A DNA stretch of 55,987 nt, taken from an uncultured Phycisphaerales bacterium (GTDB lineage: Bacteria; Planctomycetota; Phycisphaerae; Sedimentisphaerales; Anaerobacaceae). Every line of letters starts with the position of its first letter. Position 1 is the first letter of the stretch. A model generated the notes under the pieces. The model was not told where the DNA came from. It did not search any database and was given only the letters and a program-made list of their open reading frames with translations. Below are positions 15,353 to 24,644 of the stretch, one piece after another. A program made the position numbers and the translations under genes. The stretch is from NCBI GenBank assembly GCA_937927975.1, contig CALEZT010000226.1, forward strand, positions 1 to 55,987. Reading direction: 5' to 3'.

Positions 15353-16786
15353 CTACGGAACGCTCTTCAAGTACAGCACCGCGTCGCCTTCGAACGGTGC
15401 GGCGAATTGCCGCTTGGCTCCTGCCTCGACAGGATCGGCGGGTGTGATCTGGCCGGTGATCGGGTGGGACCACTCCACTGCGAATCCGCCCCTGGCCGCC
15501 GAGAGGTCGACCGTTGCTTTGCCGCCTTCGGGCAGGTAGACCAGGTACTCCGAACCCGGATTGGCCAGGCAGTAGCCTGTGGAGGCCACCTCGGGCCGGG
15601 GCGTTGCTTTCGCCAGGTTCATCCGTTCGGCGTAGCGTCGGGCGTGCCCCATCGCCGGACGCGCCACATCGGCCCAACGCATGTCCACGCCTTGCCCCTG
15701 GAGGACCGGCTTCCACTCGGGGTCGTCGTAGGGGTCCATATAGAGCACGTTGTGGCCTCGCAGGAAGCCCTTCCAGACCCACTTCTGATCGCCGCCGACG
15801 CCGAAGACGTGGTCGGTGTCGAGCAGGCTCACCTTCTTCCCGTCCGCGGCCCGCGGGTCCTTCCGCAGATCGGGCCAGGGATCCGCCCCGGGCGAGAACC
15901 AGTCCGCAGGGCTGGCGAGCATCTCGTCGTTATTCTCCGAGCCGTGGCCGGTCAGGCCGATTGGATGTTGCCTGGTCTTGGTCTTCTCGTACTGGTGTAC
16001 GGTGTCGACCACCCACCAGTCCCACTCCTTATGCCCGCCCTCGTTGGTGACCTCGTAGAGCACGTTGTCGAGGTCGTTGACGGTATCGATTACTTTGCGG
16101 ATGTAGGCGGCCTGCATCTGGCGGACTTCCGAGCCGTTCAAATCGGGCCCGGTGTTGCTGTGCTTGTTGCCGTTGAAGCCCTGGACGTTGTTGGCGGGGT
16201 TGTAGGGGTGTCCCATCCAGGGCTTGCCGCCCAGCCAGCCTTTGGCGGAACTCCAGCCCTGGAAGAGCATGATCGAGACGTAGATGCCGCGATCGCCCGC
16301 CTTTTTCACCCGCTCGCGGAGCCGGTCGAAATAGGCCGGGTCGAACTGCGAGAGGTCGAACTTCGGTTTGCCGTCGAGCGCCGTGCCGGGACCGGTTCGT
16401 GCATATGGATTTGGCTGGATGAACCAGTCCTTGGGATTGGGTCCCTTGCCGTCGGACCACGGCGCCCAGCGGGCCTGCTCCCACGCCCACAGGCGGATGA
16501 AGTTGTGATGATGGGTTTCGAGGAAGTCCAGATACCGGTCGTAGTCGAACACCGGCGGCGGGTCCGTTGCCCCCTGATCCTGCAAACTCGACCACGTGTG
16601 CGACCCGGTCAGATACACGACCCGCCTATTGCCGTCGGCAAAATACCGCGGGTTCTCCCGAGACACCCGAAGCGGCCCGCTCGCGGGAGCCGCGTTAGAG
16701 GACGAAACCAGATGCCCGAAGAACACGAGAAGCGACGAGATCCCGAGCCTGAGAGTGGCTCTCCGATTGCCGGTCGGCTTGAACAT
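15353..16786 (-). CDS. Secreted DUF4038/apiosidase-like glycosidase with C-terminal collagen-binding-like domain
   Basis: 477 aa. Start 16786 follows GGGAGA and gives a signal peptide (LGISSLLVFFGHLVSSSNAAP). The N-terminal strand PRYFADGNRRVVYLTGSHTW fits the DUF4038/GH140-like barrel pattern. The barrel includes NFIRLWAWEQ and VLYEVTNEGG (candidate acid/base Glu). The C-terminus (TGYCLANPGSEYLVYLPEGG and following) resembles the putative collagen-binding domain found at the end of many such enzymes. Exact activity is unknown. Upstream lies a 580 bp gene-free stretch with a structured repeat; downstream is palindromic repeat copy B and the phosphoesterase gene. Confidence 0.83.
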   Translation of the reverse strand: MFKPTGNRRATLRLGISSLLVFFGHLVSSSNAAPASGPLRVSRENPRYFADGNRRVVYLTGSHTWSSLQDQGATDPPPVFDYDRYLDFLETHHHNFIRLWAWEQARWAPWSDGKGPNPKDWFIQPNPYARTGPGTALDGKPKFDLSQFDPAYFDRLRERVKKAGDRGIYVSIMLFQGWSSAKGWLGGKPWMGHPYNPANNVQGFNGNKHSNTGPDLNGSEVRQMQAAYIRKVIDTVNDLDNVLYEVTNEGGHKEWDWWVVDTVHQYEKTKTRQHPIGLTGHGSENNDEMLASPADWFSPGADPWPDLRKDPRAADGKKVSLLDTDHVFGVGGDQKWVWKGFLRGHNVLYMDPYDDPEWKPVLQGQGVDMRWADVARPAMGHARRYAERMNLAKATPRPEVASTGYCLANPGSEYLVYLPEGGKATVDLSAARGGFAVEWSHPITGQITPADPVEAGAKRQFAAPFEGDAVLYLKSVP

Positions 16787-16890
16787 ACGATGATCTCCCA
16801 TGATTTTCTGTGATAGGTGTTCTCGGGTGAATGATACGGCTGTCGAAGCCGCTACGCAATGGGGAGAGTCCGATTCGGTCGGTGATGGAT

Positions 16891-17263
16891 GTGCCCGGAT
16901 TCTCTGGCATGCCGAAGACACCCAAGCAGACGGGAGAGGTTCCTGTCCTGCGGGGCTGGATGCAGGTCCGAAGCGGACCTGCCTGGGGAGTTTTCCGCTT
17001 TGGAGGCCTCCAGCATGATACGCGAGCGGAGCGCTCGCTCGGGAGGGTGTGCAGCACCCTGATTGCTGGTGGCTCCAATGCGAAAAACTCCCGCCGTGCA
17101 GCGGCGGATTCCGGATCAGTCCGTTCCTTCCTCTATCCATCAGGAGAAACCGGCTGGGCGCCGGAAGGAATCAGCTACACCCACAGTGGTCGTTGAGGCA
17201 GGTTTCAAACCTGCCCCTGCAAAGACGCCGAAGATAACGCCTTGCGGCGTCACTACGAACGGG
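16891..17263. repeat. Structured multi-hairpin repeat (copy 2)
   Basis: In order: hairpin GCAGGTCCG-AAG-CGGACCTGC (16962-16982); outer stem GGGAGTTTTCCGC (16986-16998) pairing with GCGAAAAACTCCC (17080-17092); inside it CGAGCG-GAG-CGCTCG and GGGTG-TGCAG-CACCC; then CGCCG-TGCAG-CGGCG, a conserved block GGATTCCGGATCAGTCCG, the palindrome GGCAGGTTT-C-AAACCTGCC, and the tail GATAACGCCTTGCGGCGTC. It is aligned end to end with 36910-37293. It fills most of the gap 16787-17366; no gene is seen there. Confidence 0.85.
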
Positions 17264-17366
17264 CTGCCCGAATGTCGGTTTGGATGGAAGCTTGCCTTGC
17301 AGAGCGGATGTTGTTACGATAGTGGCATGTGAGGCGGATACGGCGTCTGGATTGAGGAGTACGACC

Positions 17367-18188
17367 ATGCGTGAACGAAGGGCATTCACTCTGATTGAAC
17401 TGCTCGTGGTGATCGCGATCATCGCCATTCTGATGGCGGTTCTCATGCCCGCCCTGTCGCGGGTCCGCACCCAGGCCCGGGGCGTCGCGTGCAAGTCCAA
17501 CCTGCACCAGTGGGGCCTGATCTTCGCGATGTACACCGACGAGAACAACGGTCGGTTCTACAGCGGTCTGGTCAAGAACACCGAGTCCGGCGTCGCCAAC
17601 GGCGAATGGTGGCGCGAGACCATGGTGCCGCTGTCGAAGAACAAGAAGATGTGGCTGTGCCCCACGGCGTTCAAGAATCGATCTTCTTTGTCGGCCACCG
17701 AGAGCCGTCCCGCCCGGCATCCGTTCGACGCCTGGGCGGTGCCCGCGTCTCAGGGTGGCGACGAGGGCAGCTATGCCCCGAACGGGTGGATGTGCAACAT
17801 CCCCGCCGGACGCGACAGCATGTGGGGGCGGAGTCCGGCCGCGAACTACTGGCGGACCCCTCAAGTCAAGGGGGCCGACAACGTCCCGATCTTCACCGAA
17901 GGGTGGTGGGTTGACGGCTGGCCCCGCGACACCGATGTCCCCTGCCCCCAGGGCGACACGACGCCGACCCTGGGCAGCGACGAGATGCAGAGATTGTGCG
18001 TCAACCGCCACGGCGGCGCCCAGTTCTGCCTCTTCGCCGACTGGTCCGTCCGCAAGGTTGCGCTCAAGCAGCTCTGGACGCTCAAGTGGCACAAGACGTT
18101 CAACACGAACAATAAATGGACCCGCGCCGGCGGCGTCACCGACGATCAGTGGCCTCAGTGGATGGCCGGGATGAAGGACGAATTCTGA
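17367..18188 (+). CDS. Type II secretion prepilin-like protein (planctomycetal H-X9-DG-like)
   Basis: 273 aa. The N-terminus [19 protein letters not shown] is the class III prepilin cleavage/methylation motif followed by the hydrophobic helix. The remaining globular part, with [17 protein letters not shown] and [20 protein letters not shown], matches the large planctomycetal family of solitary pseudopilin-like proteins (DUF1559/H-X9-DG type), where the NRHGG...FADGSV element is conserved. Start 17367 follows GAGGAG at 17354-17359. No secretion operon is adjacent; function of these abundant proteins is unproven. After the stop the same frame stays open for another 40 codons, to a TGA at 18309. 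Confidence 0.92.
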   Translation: MRERRAFTLIELLVVIAIIAILMAVLMPALSRVRTQARGVACKSNLHQWGLIFAMYTDENNGRFYSGLVKNTESGVANGEWWRETMVPLSKNKKMWLCPTAFKNRSSLSATESRPARHPFDAWAVPASQGGDEGSYAPNGWMCNIPAGRDSMWGRSPAANYWRTPQVKGADNVPIFTEGWWVDGWPRDTDVPCPQGDTTPTLGSDEMQRLCVNRHGGAQFCLFADWSVRKVALKQLWTLKWHKTFNTNNKWTRAGGVTDDQWPQWMAGMKDEF

Positions 18189-18380
18189 TGCTCCAATACC
18201 ACCAGGAGCTCCCCCGTCGTCTCTGAAGGAATAGACATTGAGGGGGATTTGGCAACAACGATCCCTCTCGAACTCAGGGAGACGCTACCGGAGGACGAAG
18301 AAGAAACCTGACGAAACGACGCAACGAACTGCCGAACAGGATATCGTTCGGCGATGGTCCCTATCGAATGAACGGGCCAA

Positions 18381-18620
18381 ATGATGAAGCCTACTTGTCC
18401 CATTGACTTATTCGCGCCGGAGGCAGCACAACGGTGGGAGAGAATTCCCCGGTGGGCGAGGGAGAAGGCTCTCGACAACGTTTGGTGCGGACGGTGCCTC
18501 GGGTCCGTCACGATCGTTCTGGAGACGGCGGAAATGATGGGGGACGACCTCGTTCTTCGAGGCAAGTGCAAGGACTGCGGGGGAAACGTCTGCAGAGTAG
18601 TCGAACCGGAACCAGAATGA
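18381..18620 (+). CDS. Small CxxC/CxxC zinc-ribbon-like protein
   Basis: 79 aa. It contains WCGRC (C36, C39) and CKDC (C63, C66) plus C71, spaced as a zinc-ribbon knuckle pair, between a basic helical N-terminus and an acidic tail. Two adjacent ATGs begin the frame and no strong ribosome-binding site is seen. The biased, protein-like composition and paired CxxC motifs argue that it is real. Function is unknown. A structured repeat starts 18 nt after its stop. Confidence 0.6.
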   Translation: MMKPTCPIDLFAPEAAQRWERIPRWAREKALDNVWCGRCLGSVTIVLETAEMMGDDLVLRGKCKDCGGNVCRVVEPEPE

Positions 18621-18637
18621 GCGAGCATCAAACGACC

Positions 18638-19002
18638 GGGGACTCTGTCCCCGGACCCCTGGGATTTCCCGCTTTGGGCCAGAAACATGATGAGCGGAGC
18701 CGATCCGTGTTCCATGAAGACCGACAGTGCCGGCACGTTTGCCCTCCCACTTGGCGGTCGCTGTGGCTGGTCTCTTTCCGCGGACCCCGGTTGCGGGGAT
18801 ATTCCATGTGCCGCGGCGGAGGATAGGCCGGGACCCCAAACGCGATTCATCGCGTTTGGGAACCCGCTCCGCCGGCAAGCAACCCGAGCGCCGCCACGGT
18901 CCAGGGACATGGCCGACGTTGCCTTGGTGGGACGTCGCCTTCCCCTCTGCCATGTTTCTGGTGCAAAGCGACAAATCCCAGGGGTTTGGGGACAGAGTCC
19001 CC
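18638..19002. repeat. 365-bp giant inverted repeat with multi-hairpin interior (copy 3)
   Basis: Terminal arms of 52 bp (18638-18689 and 18951-19002) match at 46 of 52 positions and begin and end with the palindromes GGGGAC-TCT-GTCCCC and GGGGAC-AGA-GTCCCC. The arm core GGGATTTCCCGCTTTGG resembles the outer stem of copies 1, 2 and 4. At the centre is a near-perfect hairpin CCCAAACGCGAT-TC-ATCGCGTTTGGG (18835-18860), with further short stems such as CCCCGG-TTG-CGGGG. It explains most of the 440 bp gap 18621-19061. Small open frames inside are by-products. Confidence 0.85.
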
Positions 19003-19061
19003 AAGAATCGGTGGAGACGAATGCCCCGTGGCCGTGAATGAGCACGAATTGAACTGACGTG

Positions 19062-19787
19062 TCAGGATGCGTCCGATGGCTTGGGTCTGCCCTGACTTTC
19101 CATGAAGCTTCGGTAGACCCGGTAGTGTTCGGTGTCCTCGTAGGGAACCGGCGTGATCGGGCTGTGATCGAAGCTGTAGATCGTTGCGCCGGGGCAGGCC
19201 ATCAGGATCGGGGAGTGCGTGGCGATGAGGAACTGGGCGTGGCCTGCGGCGCTGAGCTGAGTCAGCAGGTCCAGCAGGGCGATCTGGGTCCTGGGCGAGA
19301 GGGCCGTCTCGGGTTCGTCGAGCAGGTACAGGCCGCGGATCGCGTAGCGGGCCTTGAAGAAGGACATGATCGACTGGCCGTGAGACTGGGTCAGGAGGGA
19401 TTTGCCGCCGAAGTAGTCGAGCTGGCCGGGATCGGTCGCGGCCCATTCATCCAGCAGGCGGGCGAAGTCCTGGAAGATCGAGGAGCCGAAAAAGGAGCCG
19501 GGGACTACGCCGTCGGTCCATTCGATCGAGATGCCGCGATAGAACTTGTCCTCGTAGAGGTTGACCACGCAGCGGGACCGCTCGCCGTCGCGCCAGATAT
19601 GAATTCCGGCCCGGCGGGCGATGGCCTCCAGGAGCGTCGACTTGCCCGTGCCGTTCTCGCCGACGAAGAAGGTCACCGGCGAGGAAAACGCGAGTTCCTC
19701 GGTTTCCCGGAAGATGCCGAGATTGAACGGATAATGCTCGCGGGTCGGATACCGATCCGGGTGGAAACGCACGCTCTTCAGATGCAT
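19062..19787 (-). CDS. COG3910-type predicted ATPase (ABC/SMC-like AAA)
   Basis: 241 aa single-domain ATPase. Walker A GENGTGKST (43-51), a signature-like QSHGQS (134-139), Walker B LYLLDEPETAL (153-163) and a switch His (H191 in ATHSP) are all present in the order typical of this predicted-ATPase family. The start at 19787 follows AGAGG and gives the family N-terminus LKSVRFHPDRYP; a frame extending to 19985 lacks support. Cytoplasmic. Role unknown; relatives occur near phage-defence or repair genes, but no partner is adjacent here. Confidence 0.9.
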   Translation of the reverse strand: MHLKSVRFHPDRYPTREHYPFNLGIFRETEELAFSSPVTFFVGENGTGKSTLLEAIARRAGIHIWRDGERSRCVVNLYEDKFYRGISIEWTDGVVPGSFFGSSIFQDFARLLDEWAATDPGQLDYFGGKSLLTQSHGQSIMSFFKARYAIRGLYLLDEPETALSPRTQIALLDLLTQLSAAGHAQFLIATHSPILMACPGATIYSFDHSPITPVPYEDTEHYRVYRSFMESQGRPKPSDAS

Positions 19788-19974
19788 CACGATACCTCTT
19801 GGCTCGACAGGGATCTTCACGCACAGCAGGGCATCATACACCAGGGGACGTTGGCTGGGTAGCGGCCATCCGTCGCCAGGAATCATTCCTTTTGAAGTGG
19901 GCGCGGAGGCGGGAAGCCGGTAGAATCCCTCGAAGGTCAAGGGCGTGATGATTTGGAGTTGTTGACAGTCGTCG

Positions 19975-20010
19975 CCAATCGCCAATCATCAATCGTCAAT
20001 AGTCAATTGC
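19975..20010. repeat. Short array of TCAATNG/CCAATCG-like units before the oxidoreductase start
   Basis: CCAATCG, CCAATCA, TCAATCG, TCAATAG and TCAATTG follow each other in about 7-bp steps just upstream of the ribosome-binding site of the 20026 gene. A weaker complementary TTGGAG/TTGAC stretch precedes it at 19954-19968. Confidence 0.55.
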
Positions 20011-20025
20011 AAAGAGGAGATTGCC

Positions 20026-21336
20026 ATGTCACACAACCACTCCCACCTCTCGCGGCGAGCATTCCTGGGCACGGCGGCGGCCATCGCTGCGCCGTACATC
20101 GTGCCGGCCTCGGTGTTCGGCCGCAACGGGGCCGTCCCGCCGAGCGAACGCATCATCCTGGGCGGCATCGGAATCGGCAACCGCGGCTCGGGCGTCCTGA
20201 ACTGGATGCTGCCCGAGCGGGACATCCAGTTCGTCGCCAACTGCGACCCGCAGAAGGCGCGTCGCGAAAGAGTCAAGCAGATGGTGGACACCCGCTACGG
20301 CAACACCGACTGCGCTCTCTATGCCGACATTCGCGAGTTCCTGGCGGTGCGGACGGACATCGACGCGGTCCTGAGCACCACCGGCGACCGCTGGCACGCG
20401 CTGGCGGCCATCATGGCGATGCGGGCGGGCAAGGACGTGTACTCGGAGAAGCCCTCGGCCATGACCATCGCGGAAGGCCAGGCGGTGGTCGAAACCGCCC
20501 GGCGTCATCGTCGCGTCTACCAGAGCGGCATCCAGCGGCTCAGCGAGGGCAACTTCACCTTCGCCAACGAGCTGCTTCGGCTCGGCTATCTGGGCAAGGT
20601 CCACACCGTCCGGGCGCACATCGCGCCGTGGGACGCCGCGGAGATGCGCCACGACTGGCTACCGGAACAGCCGCTGCCTCCGAAAGAGGAGATGGATTGG
20701 GACGCCTGGCTGGGACCCTGTCCCTGGCGACCCTACAACGCGGAGTACACCCGCGGCGGATGGCGGAACCACTACGACTTCCACACGAGCTGCATCGGCG
20801 AGTGGGGCGCCCACACCTTCGCGCAATGCCAGGTGGCGCTGGACCTGTGGAAGACGTCGCCGGTCGAGTACAAGTACGTCGCCAACGACAGCGGCGACGG
20901 CATGGTGACGACCTTCGCCAACGGCGTGAAGATGGTCCTCGAACGAGACATGGCCGGCAAGATCTGGCACGGCTCCTGCGGCGTCCGCTACGAAGGCACC
21001 GATGGCTGGGTCGCCATCGCCGACGGCTACTCGAGGTGCGAAGTCTCCAACCCCGCCTGGATGGGCGACTTCAAGAAGCTGGTGGACGACTACATGGCCC
21101 GCACGCAACGTCCGATGAACCACGTCCGCAATTTCTTCGACTGCGTCAAGTCGCGGCGTGAGACCGTGGCCAACCCGGTCATGATGCACCGGACCATGTC
21201 CAGCGTGCACGCGGCCAACATCTGCATGTGGCTCAAACGCGACCTGAAGTTCGACCCGACGAAAGAGGAGTTCGTCAACGACGCCGAGGCCAACCGCTTC
21301 CGTTCGCGTGCGATGCGCGAGCCGTGGACGATCTGA
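20026..21336 (+). CDS. Tat-exported Gfo/Idh/MocA-family oxidoreductase
   Basis: 436 aa. Tat signal SRRAFLGTA (RR at 10-11), Rossmann segment ILGGIGIGNRGSG (44-56, with an extra IG before NRG), and the EKPSAMT catalytic-region motif are present. The C-terminal domain carries HDWLPEQP and WGAHTFAQCQ, found in many planctomycetal exported members. GAGGAG precedes the ATG. A HEAT-repeat gene follows after 56 nt with its own ribosome-binding site, so an operon is likely. Presumed to oxidise or reduce a sugar or glycoside outside the cytoplasm with bound NAD(H). Confidence 0.93.
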   Translation: MSHNHSHLSRRAFLGTAAAIAAPYIVPASVFGRNGAVPPSERIILGGIGIGNRGSGVLNWMLPERDIQFVANCDPQKARRERVKQMVDTRYGNTDCALYADIREFLAVRTDIDAVLSTTGDRWHALAAIMAMRAGKDVYSEKPSAMTIAEGQAVVETARRHRRVYQSGIQRLSEGNFTFANELLRLGYLGKVHTVRAHIAPWDAAEMRHDWLPEQPLPPKEEMDWDAWLGPCPWRPYNAEYTRGGWRNHYDFHTSCIGEWGAHTFAQCQVALDLWKTSPVEYKYVANDSGDGMVTTFANGVKMVLERDMAGKIWHGSCGVRYEGTDGWVAIADGYSRCEVSNPAWMGDFKKLVDDYMARTQRPMNHVRNFFDCVKSRRETVANPVMMHRTMSSVHAANICMWLKRDLKFDPTKEEFVNDAEANRFRSRAMREPWTI

Positions 21337-21392
21337 AGAAGAGAGAAACGATTGCAGGGTGGGGACAGCCTTGCCCTGTCGAGGAGACTGAT

Positions 21393-23369
21393 ATGTCACG
21401 ATCACGAACACACTTCATGCTGATGGCCGCGATTCTGCTGGGCTGGGCAGGTCAGACACTCGCGCAGACCGTGGCCGCCAAAGCCGACGAACCCAAGCTG
21501 ATCGCCACCGTCAAAGATTCCGGCGCTCCGCTGAAGGCTCGGATCGACGCCTGCCGGCAGCTTGGAATCATCGGCGGCAAAGATTCCATCGGGCCGCTGG
21601 CGGCGCTGCTGGGCGACGAGCAACTGTCGCACAACGCCCGCTACGCTTTGCAGATGAATCCCGATCCCGCGGTGGACGAGGCGCTGCGCAATGCGCTCGG
21701 CACGGTCAAGGGCAGGCCACTGGTCGGCGTCATCCACACGATCGGGTATCGTCGCGACGCCAAAGCGGTCGCTGCGCTGGCCTCGCTGGTCACCAGCGGA
21801 AGCCCGGTGGTGGCGGGGGCCGCGGCGCGGGCCCTGGGCGACATCGGCAACGCCGAAGCGGCGCAGGCCCTTGAGCAGGCGAGGTCGAAGGTCCCCGCCG
21901 AATGCAGGCTCGACGTTTACGAAGGGCTCCTTCGCTGCGCCGAGGCGCTGGCCTCCGAGGGCCGCAGGCCGGCCGCCCTGGAGATCTACGATCGGCTGTA
22001 CAAGCTGGACGCTCCTCATCAGGTTCGCGGCGGAGCCTTGCGGGCCGCGATTCTCACCCGCCAGGCGGCCAATCGCCAGAAGCTGCTTCAAGAGCACCTG
22101 GGCAACAAGGACTACATCCTGTTCTCCGCGGCCGTCGAGGCGTCTCACCAGATGCGAAGCGCCAGGGCGACCACGATCCTGACCGATGCGATGAAGACCC
22201 TGGATGCCGACCGGCAGATCCTTGTGATCCAGGCGCTGGGCGTGCGTGGCGACAAAGGCGCCGCGCCGGCCCTGCTCGACGCGGCCAAAGCCGGCGATTC
22301 GCGCGTTCGCGTCGCGGCGATCCAGACTCTGACGGAACTGGCGGATGCCTCCGCGGTGCCTGTTCTGGTCCAGTTGATCGACGACAGCGACCGCGAAATC
22401 GCCAAGGCGGCGTTGGACGGCCTTGCGGCTTTCCCCGGAAAGGAGGCCGACGACGTGGTGATGAAGATGTTCGCGGGACCGAGTTCCGACAAGCAACGAC
22501 TGGCCCTCGATCTGATGGGCCGGCGGCGGATGAAGAGCGGATTGCCGGCGCTGGTGAAGGCGGCCGGCGGAAGCCAGTCGTCGGTTCGAGCCGGCGCGAT
22601 TCGGATGATCGGCGACTTGGGCGGTCCCGAGCAGTTGCCTGTGATGTTCGAGCTGCTCGATGGTGCGAAAGAACCGCAGGACCTCACGGCGGTGGAGGGG
22701 GCGATGACCGCGATTTGCCTCAAGGCGGTCGACTCGAAGGCCCAGGCCGAGAAACTGATCGACCGGCTCGGCAAGTCTCAACCCGCTCAGAAGGCGGCGA
22801 TTCTTCGGGTACTCGGCGCGATTGGCGGGCCGGACGCGCTGCAGGCGGTGCATGCCAACGCCAGGAGCGACAACGCCGACGTGCGTTCTGCGGCGGTCCG
22901 CGCCCTGGGCACCTGGAAGACCACCGACGCGGCCCCCATCCTGCTGGCGATGGCCAGAGAAACGACCAGCGCCTCGGAAAGAACGCTGTTTCTTCGCGGA
23001 TACCTCAATTTGGCTGCCCGCAGCGATCTGTCGGTCGAGGACCGCCTGGCCATGTGTCGGCAGGCCTCCGGTCTGATCGAGCGGGACGAAGAGAGGCTGC
23101 TGCTGGTCGGCACGCTGGGCAATATCGATTCGCCCGACGCGGTGGCGCTGATCACGCCGTACGTGGACGCCGCCGCGACCCGCCAGGAGGCGGCGCTGGC
23201 GATCGTGAAGGTGGCCGAGAAACTGCTCGGCGGGAACGAGCCTGCTCCCTTTGCGGCCAAGCTGATCCCCTCGATCGAGAAGGCGGCGCAGGCCGCTTCC
23301 GATGAGAAACTCGCCGGTCGCGCCAAGGCGGTCCTGCAGAAGGCCAAGAGCAAGGCCGGAGCACGGTAG
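21393..23369 (+). CDS. Exported HEAT-repeat protein
   Basis: 658 aa. The start at 21393 (GAGGAG 6 nt upstream) gives a signal peptide (MLMAAILLGWAGQTLAQ, cleavage after AQ near residue 25). The remainder is a chain of about 30-residue helical pairs with motifs such as AALGDIGNAEAAQAL, LGVRGDKGAAPALLDAAK and VRVAAIQTLTELAD, typical of HEAT/PBS-lyase repeats forming a superhelix. It probably acts as a periplasmic protein-binding scaffold. It follows the oxidoreductase at 20026 and ends at a strong terminator (23393). No catalytic residues are apparent. Confidence 0.9.
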   Translation: MSRSRTHFMLMAAILLGWAGQTLAQTVAAKADEPKLIATVKDSGAPLKARIDACRQLGIIGGKDSIGPLAALLGDEQLSHNARYALQMNPDPAVDEALRNALGTVKGRPLVGVIHTIGYRRDAKAVAALASLVTSGSPVVAGAAARALGDIGNAEAAQALEQARSKVPAECRLDVYEGLLRCAEALASEGRRPAALEIYDRLYKLDAPHQVRGGALRAAILTRQAANRQKLLQEHLGNKDYILFSAAVEASHQMRSARATTILTDAMKTLDADRQILVIQALGVRGDKGAAPALLDAAKAGDSRVRVAAIQTLTELADASAVPVLVQLIDDSDREIAKAALDGLAAFPGKEADDVVMKMFAGPSSDKQRLALDLMGRRRMKSGLPALVKAAGGSQSSVRAGAIRMIGDLGGPEQLPVMFELLDGAKEPQDLTAVEGAMTAICLKAVDSKAQAEKLIDRLGKSQPAQKAAILRVLGAIGGPDALQAVHANARSDNADVRSAAVRALGTWKTTDAAPILLAMARETTSASERTLFLRGYLNLAARSDLSVEDRLAMCRQASGLIERDEERLLLVGTLGNIDSPDAVALITPYVDAAATRQEAALAIVKVAEKLLGGNEPAPFAAKLIPSIEKAAQAASDEKLAGRAKAVLQKAKSKAGAR

Positions 23370-23392
23370 TTGTTGCCGAATCGGGAGATCGG

Positions 23393-23437
23393 ACGGGCGG
23401 CGCTGCGGTTTTTCCGTGACGCCGCCCGTTTCTTTTT
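23393..23437 (+). terminator. Intrinsic terminator
   Basis: A 10-bp perfect GC-rich stem ACGGGCGGCG (23393-23402) / CGCCGCCCGT (23420-23429) followed by TTCTTTTT. It closes the 20026-23369 operon. Confidence 0.9.
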
Positions 23438-23564
23438 GTAGGCTGGACCTTCGCCCGAGGCCGATGGCCGGCGGGTTGTACGCAAAGAAACGATCGGAAT
23501 TCTCCCGGCGTCGCGGAGACGTCGGAAGGTCTTCCACGAGTGTGGACCAGCCAGGAGAACACGG

Positions 23565-24404
23565 ATGAGTCAGTCGTCGCCTCAGTCATGTCTTACCGAG
23601 GACATCCGCAAGCATTACGATGCACTGTCGAGCTTCTATCAGCTCCTGTGGGGGGCCCACATCCACCATGGGTATTGGGAAGATGGGGAGTCGCCCGCGG
23701 AGGCGCAGATCAAGCTGGTCGAGCGGTTGGCCAAACGCCTGGAGATCAGCCGCGACCATCGCGTGCTGGACATCGGGTCGGGTCTTGGCGGCTCGGCCTG
23801 TTGGCTGGCCAAGACCTTCGGCTGCTCCGTCCTGGGGCTGACGCTCAGTCCGGTGCAAGTGCAGGGCGCCGAGAAGCGGGCTTCCGAGGAAGGCGTGGCT
23901 CATCTCGTTTCTTTCCGCGAGCACGACGCGAACAATCTCGACCTGCCTTCGGAGTCGTTCGACCGCGTCTGGATCATCGAGTGCAGCGAGCACATCCACG
24001 ACAAGCAGGCGTTCTTCCGCGACTGCGCCCGACTGTTGAAACCGGGCGGTCGGCTGGGACTGTGCGCCTGGCTCAAGGGCGACACGAGCGATCCCCAGTC
24101 CGATCCGCTCGTCCAGGAGATCTGCGAGGCCATGCTGTGCCCGTCCCTGCTGACCCTGGACGAGCAGACTTCGATGCTCGAACAGGCGGGCTTTGGATCC
24201 GTCGCGGCCGACGACATCACGGCCAACGTGCGACCGACGTGGGAGCACTGCAAAAAGCTTGTGAGCAATCCGCTGGCCCAGATGTTCCTGCTCACCAAGG
24301 GCAGCAAGCTCCGTCGATTCGTCGATTCGTTCCAGTTGATGGAGAAAGGTTACCGCGAGGGCGCGATGGCCTACGGCATGATCGACGCCTGGAAATCCGA
24401 TTAG
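23565..24404 (+). CDS. Class I SAM-dependent methyltransferase
   Basis: 279 aa. Motif I VLDIGSGLGG (67-76) binds SAM. Downstream elements WIIECSEHI and RLLKPGGRLGLCAW are the motif II/III regions of the UbiE/CoQ5 and gamma-tocopherol methyltransferase-like group. The N-terminal HYDALSSFYQLLWG and HHGYWEDG patterns are shared with small-molecule methyltransferases acting on quinones, sterols or sarcosine. AGGAGAA precedes the ATG. It stands alone between a terminator and a promoter. The substrate cannot be deduced. Confidence 0.93.
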   Translation: MSQSSPQSCLTEDIRKHYDALSSFYQLLWGAHIHHGYWEDGESPAEAQIKLVERLAKRLEISRDHRVLDIGSGLGGSACWLAKTFGCSVLGLTLSPVQVQGAEKRASEEGVAHLVSFREHDANNLDLPSESFDRVWIIECSEHIHDKQAFFRDCARLLKPGGRLGLCAWLKGDTSDPQSDPLVQEICEAMLCPSLLTLDEQTSMLEQAGFGSVAADDITANVRPTWEHCKKLVSNPLAQMFLLTKGSKLRRFVDSFQLMEKGYREGAMAYGMIDAWKSD

Positions 24405-24537
24405 CGTCCTATAATGGTCTTGATTTGTGCGGTTTCATCAGCCTGGGTCTGTCTGTTGCCAAAAGTCGCAGAAAAGGGCCTGACGGACGCCATGTAGCCG
24501 GCCGCATGCCTGTCCACCCCAAATTGCCCTAACCTTC

Positions 24538-24565
24538 TTGATATCCCGGCGTCGATTCTTATAAT
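24538..24565 (+). promoter_or_regulatory. sigma70-like promoter for the 24645 gene
   Basis: TTGATA (24538-24543), 16-bp spacer, perfect TATAAT (24560-24565) in an AT-richer stretch. Predicted start near 24572 gives a leader of about 70 nt. Confidence 0.65.
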
Positions 24566-24644
24566 CAGATTTGACTTCCCGCCTGTGGGTTTGTCGCAGC
24601 ATGTCATCCAGGGGGGTGTCTTGTTCGTGGTAGGAGTTGCGTCT

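Noticed and set aside
18687..19041. Several open frames of 100-300 codons inside the giant hairpin, both strands
   Set aside because: They are made of repeat sequence; no known motif; conflicting frames overlap completely.
21402..23537. A 711-codon minus-strand frame
   Set aside because: Mirror of the HEAT-repeat gene; the repeats explain its length.
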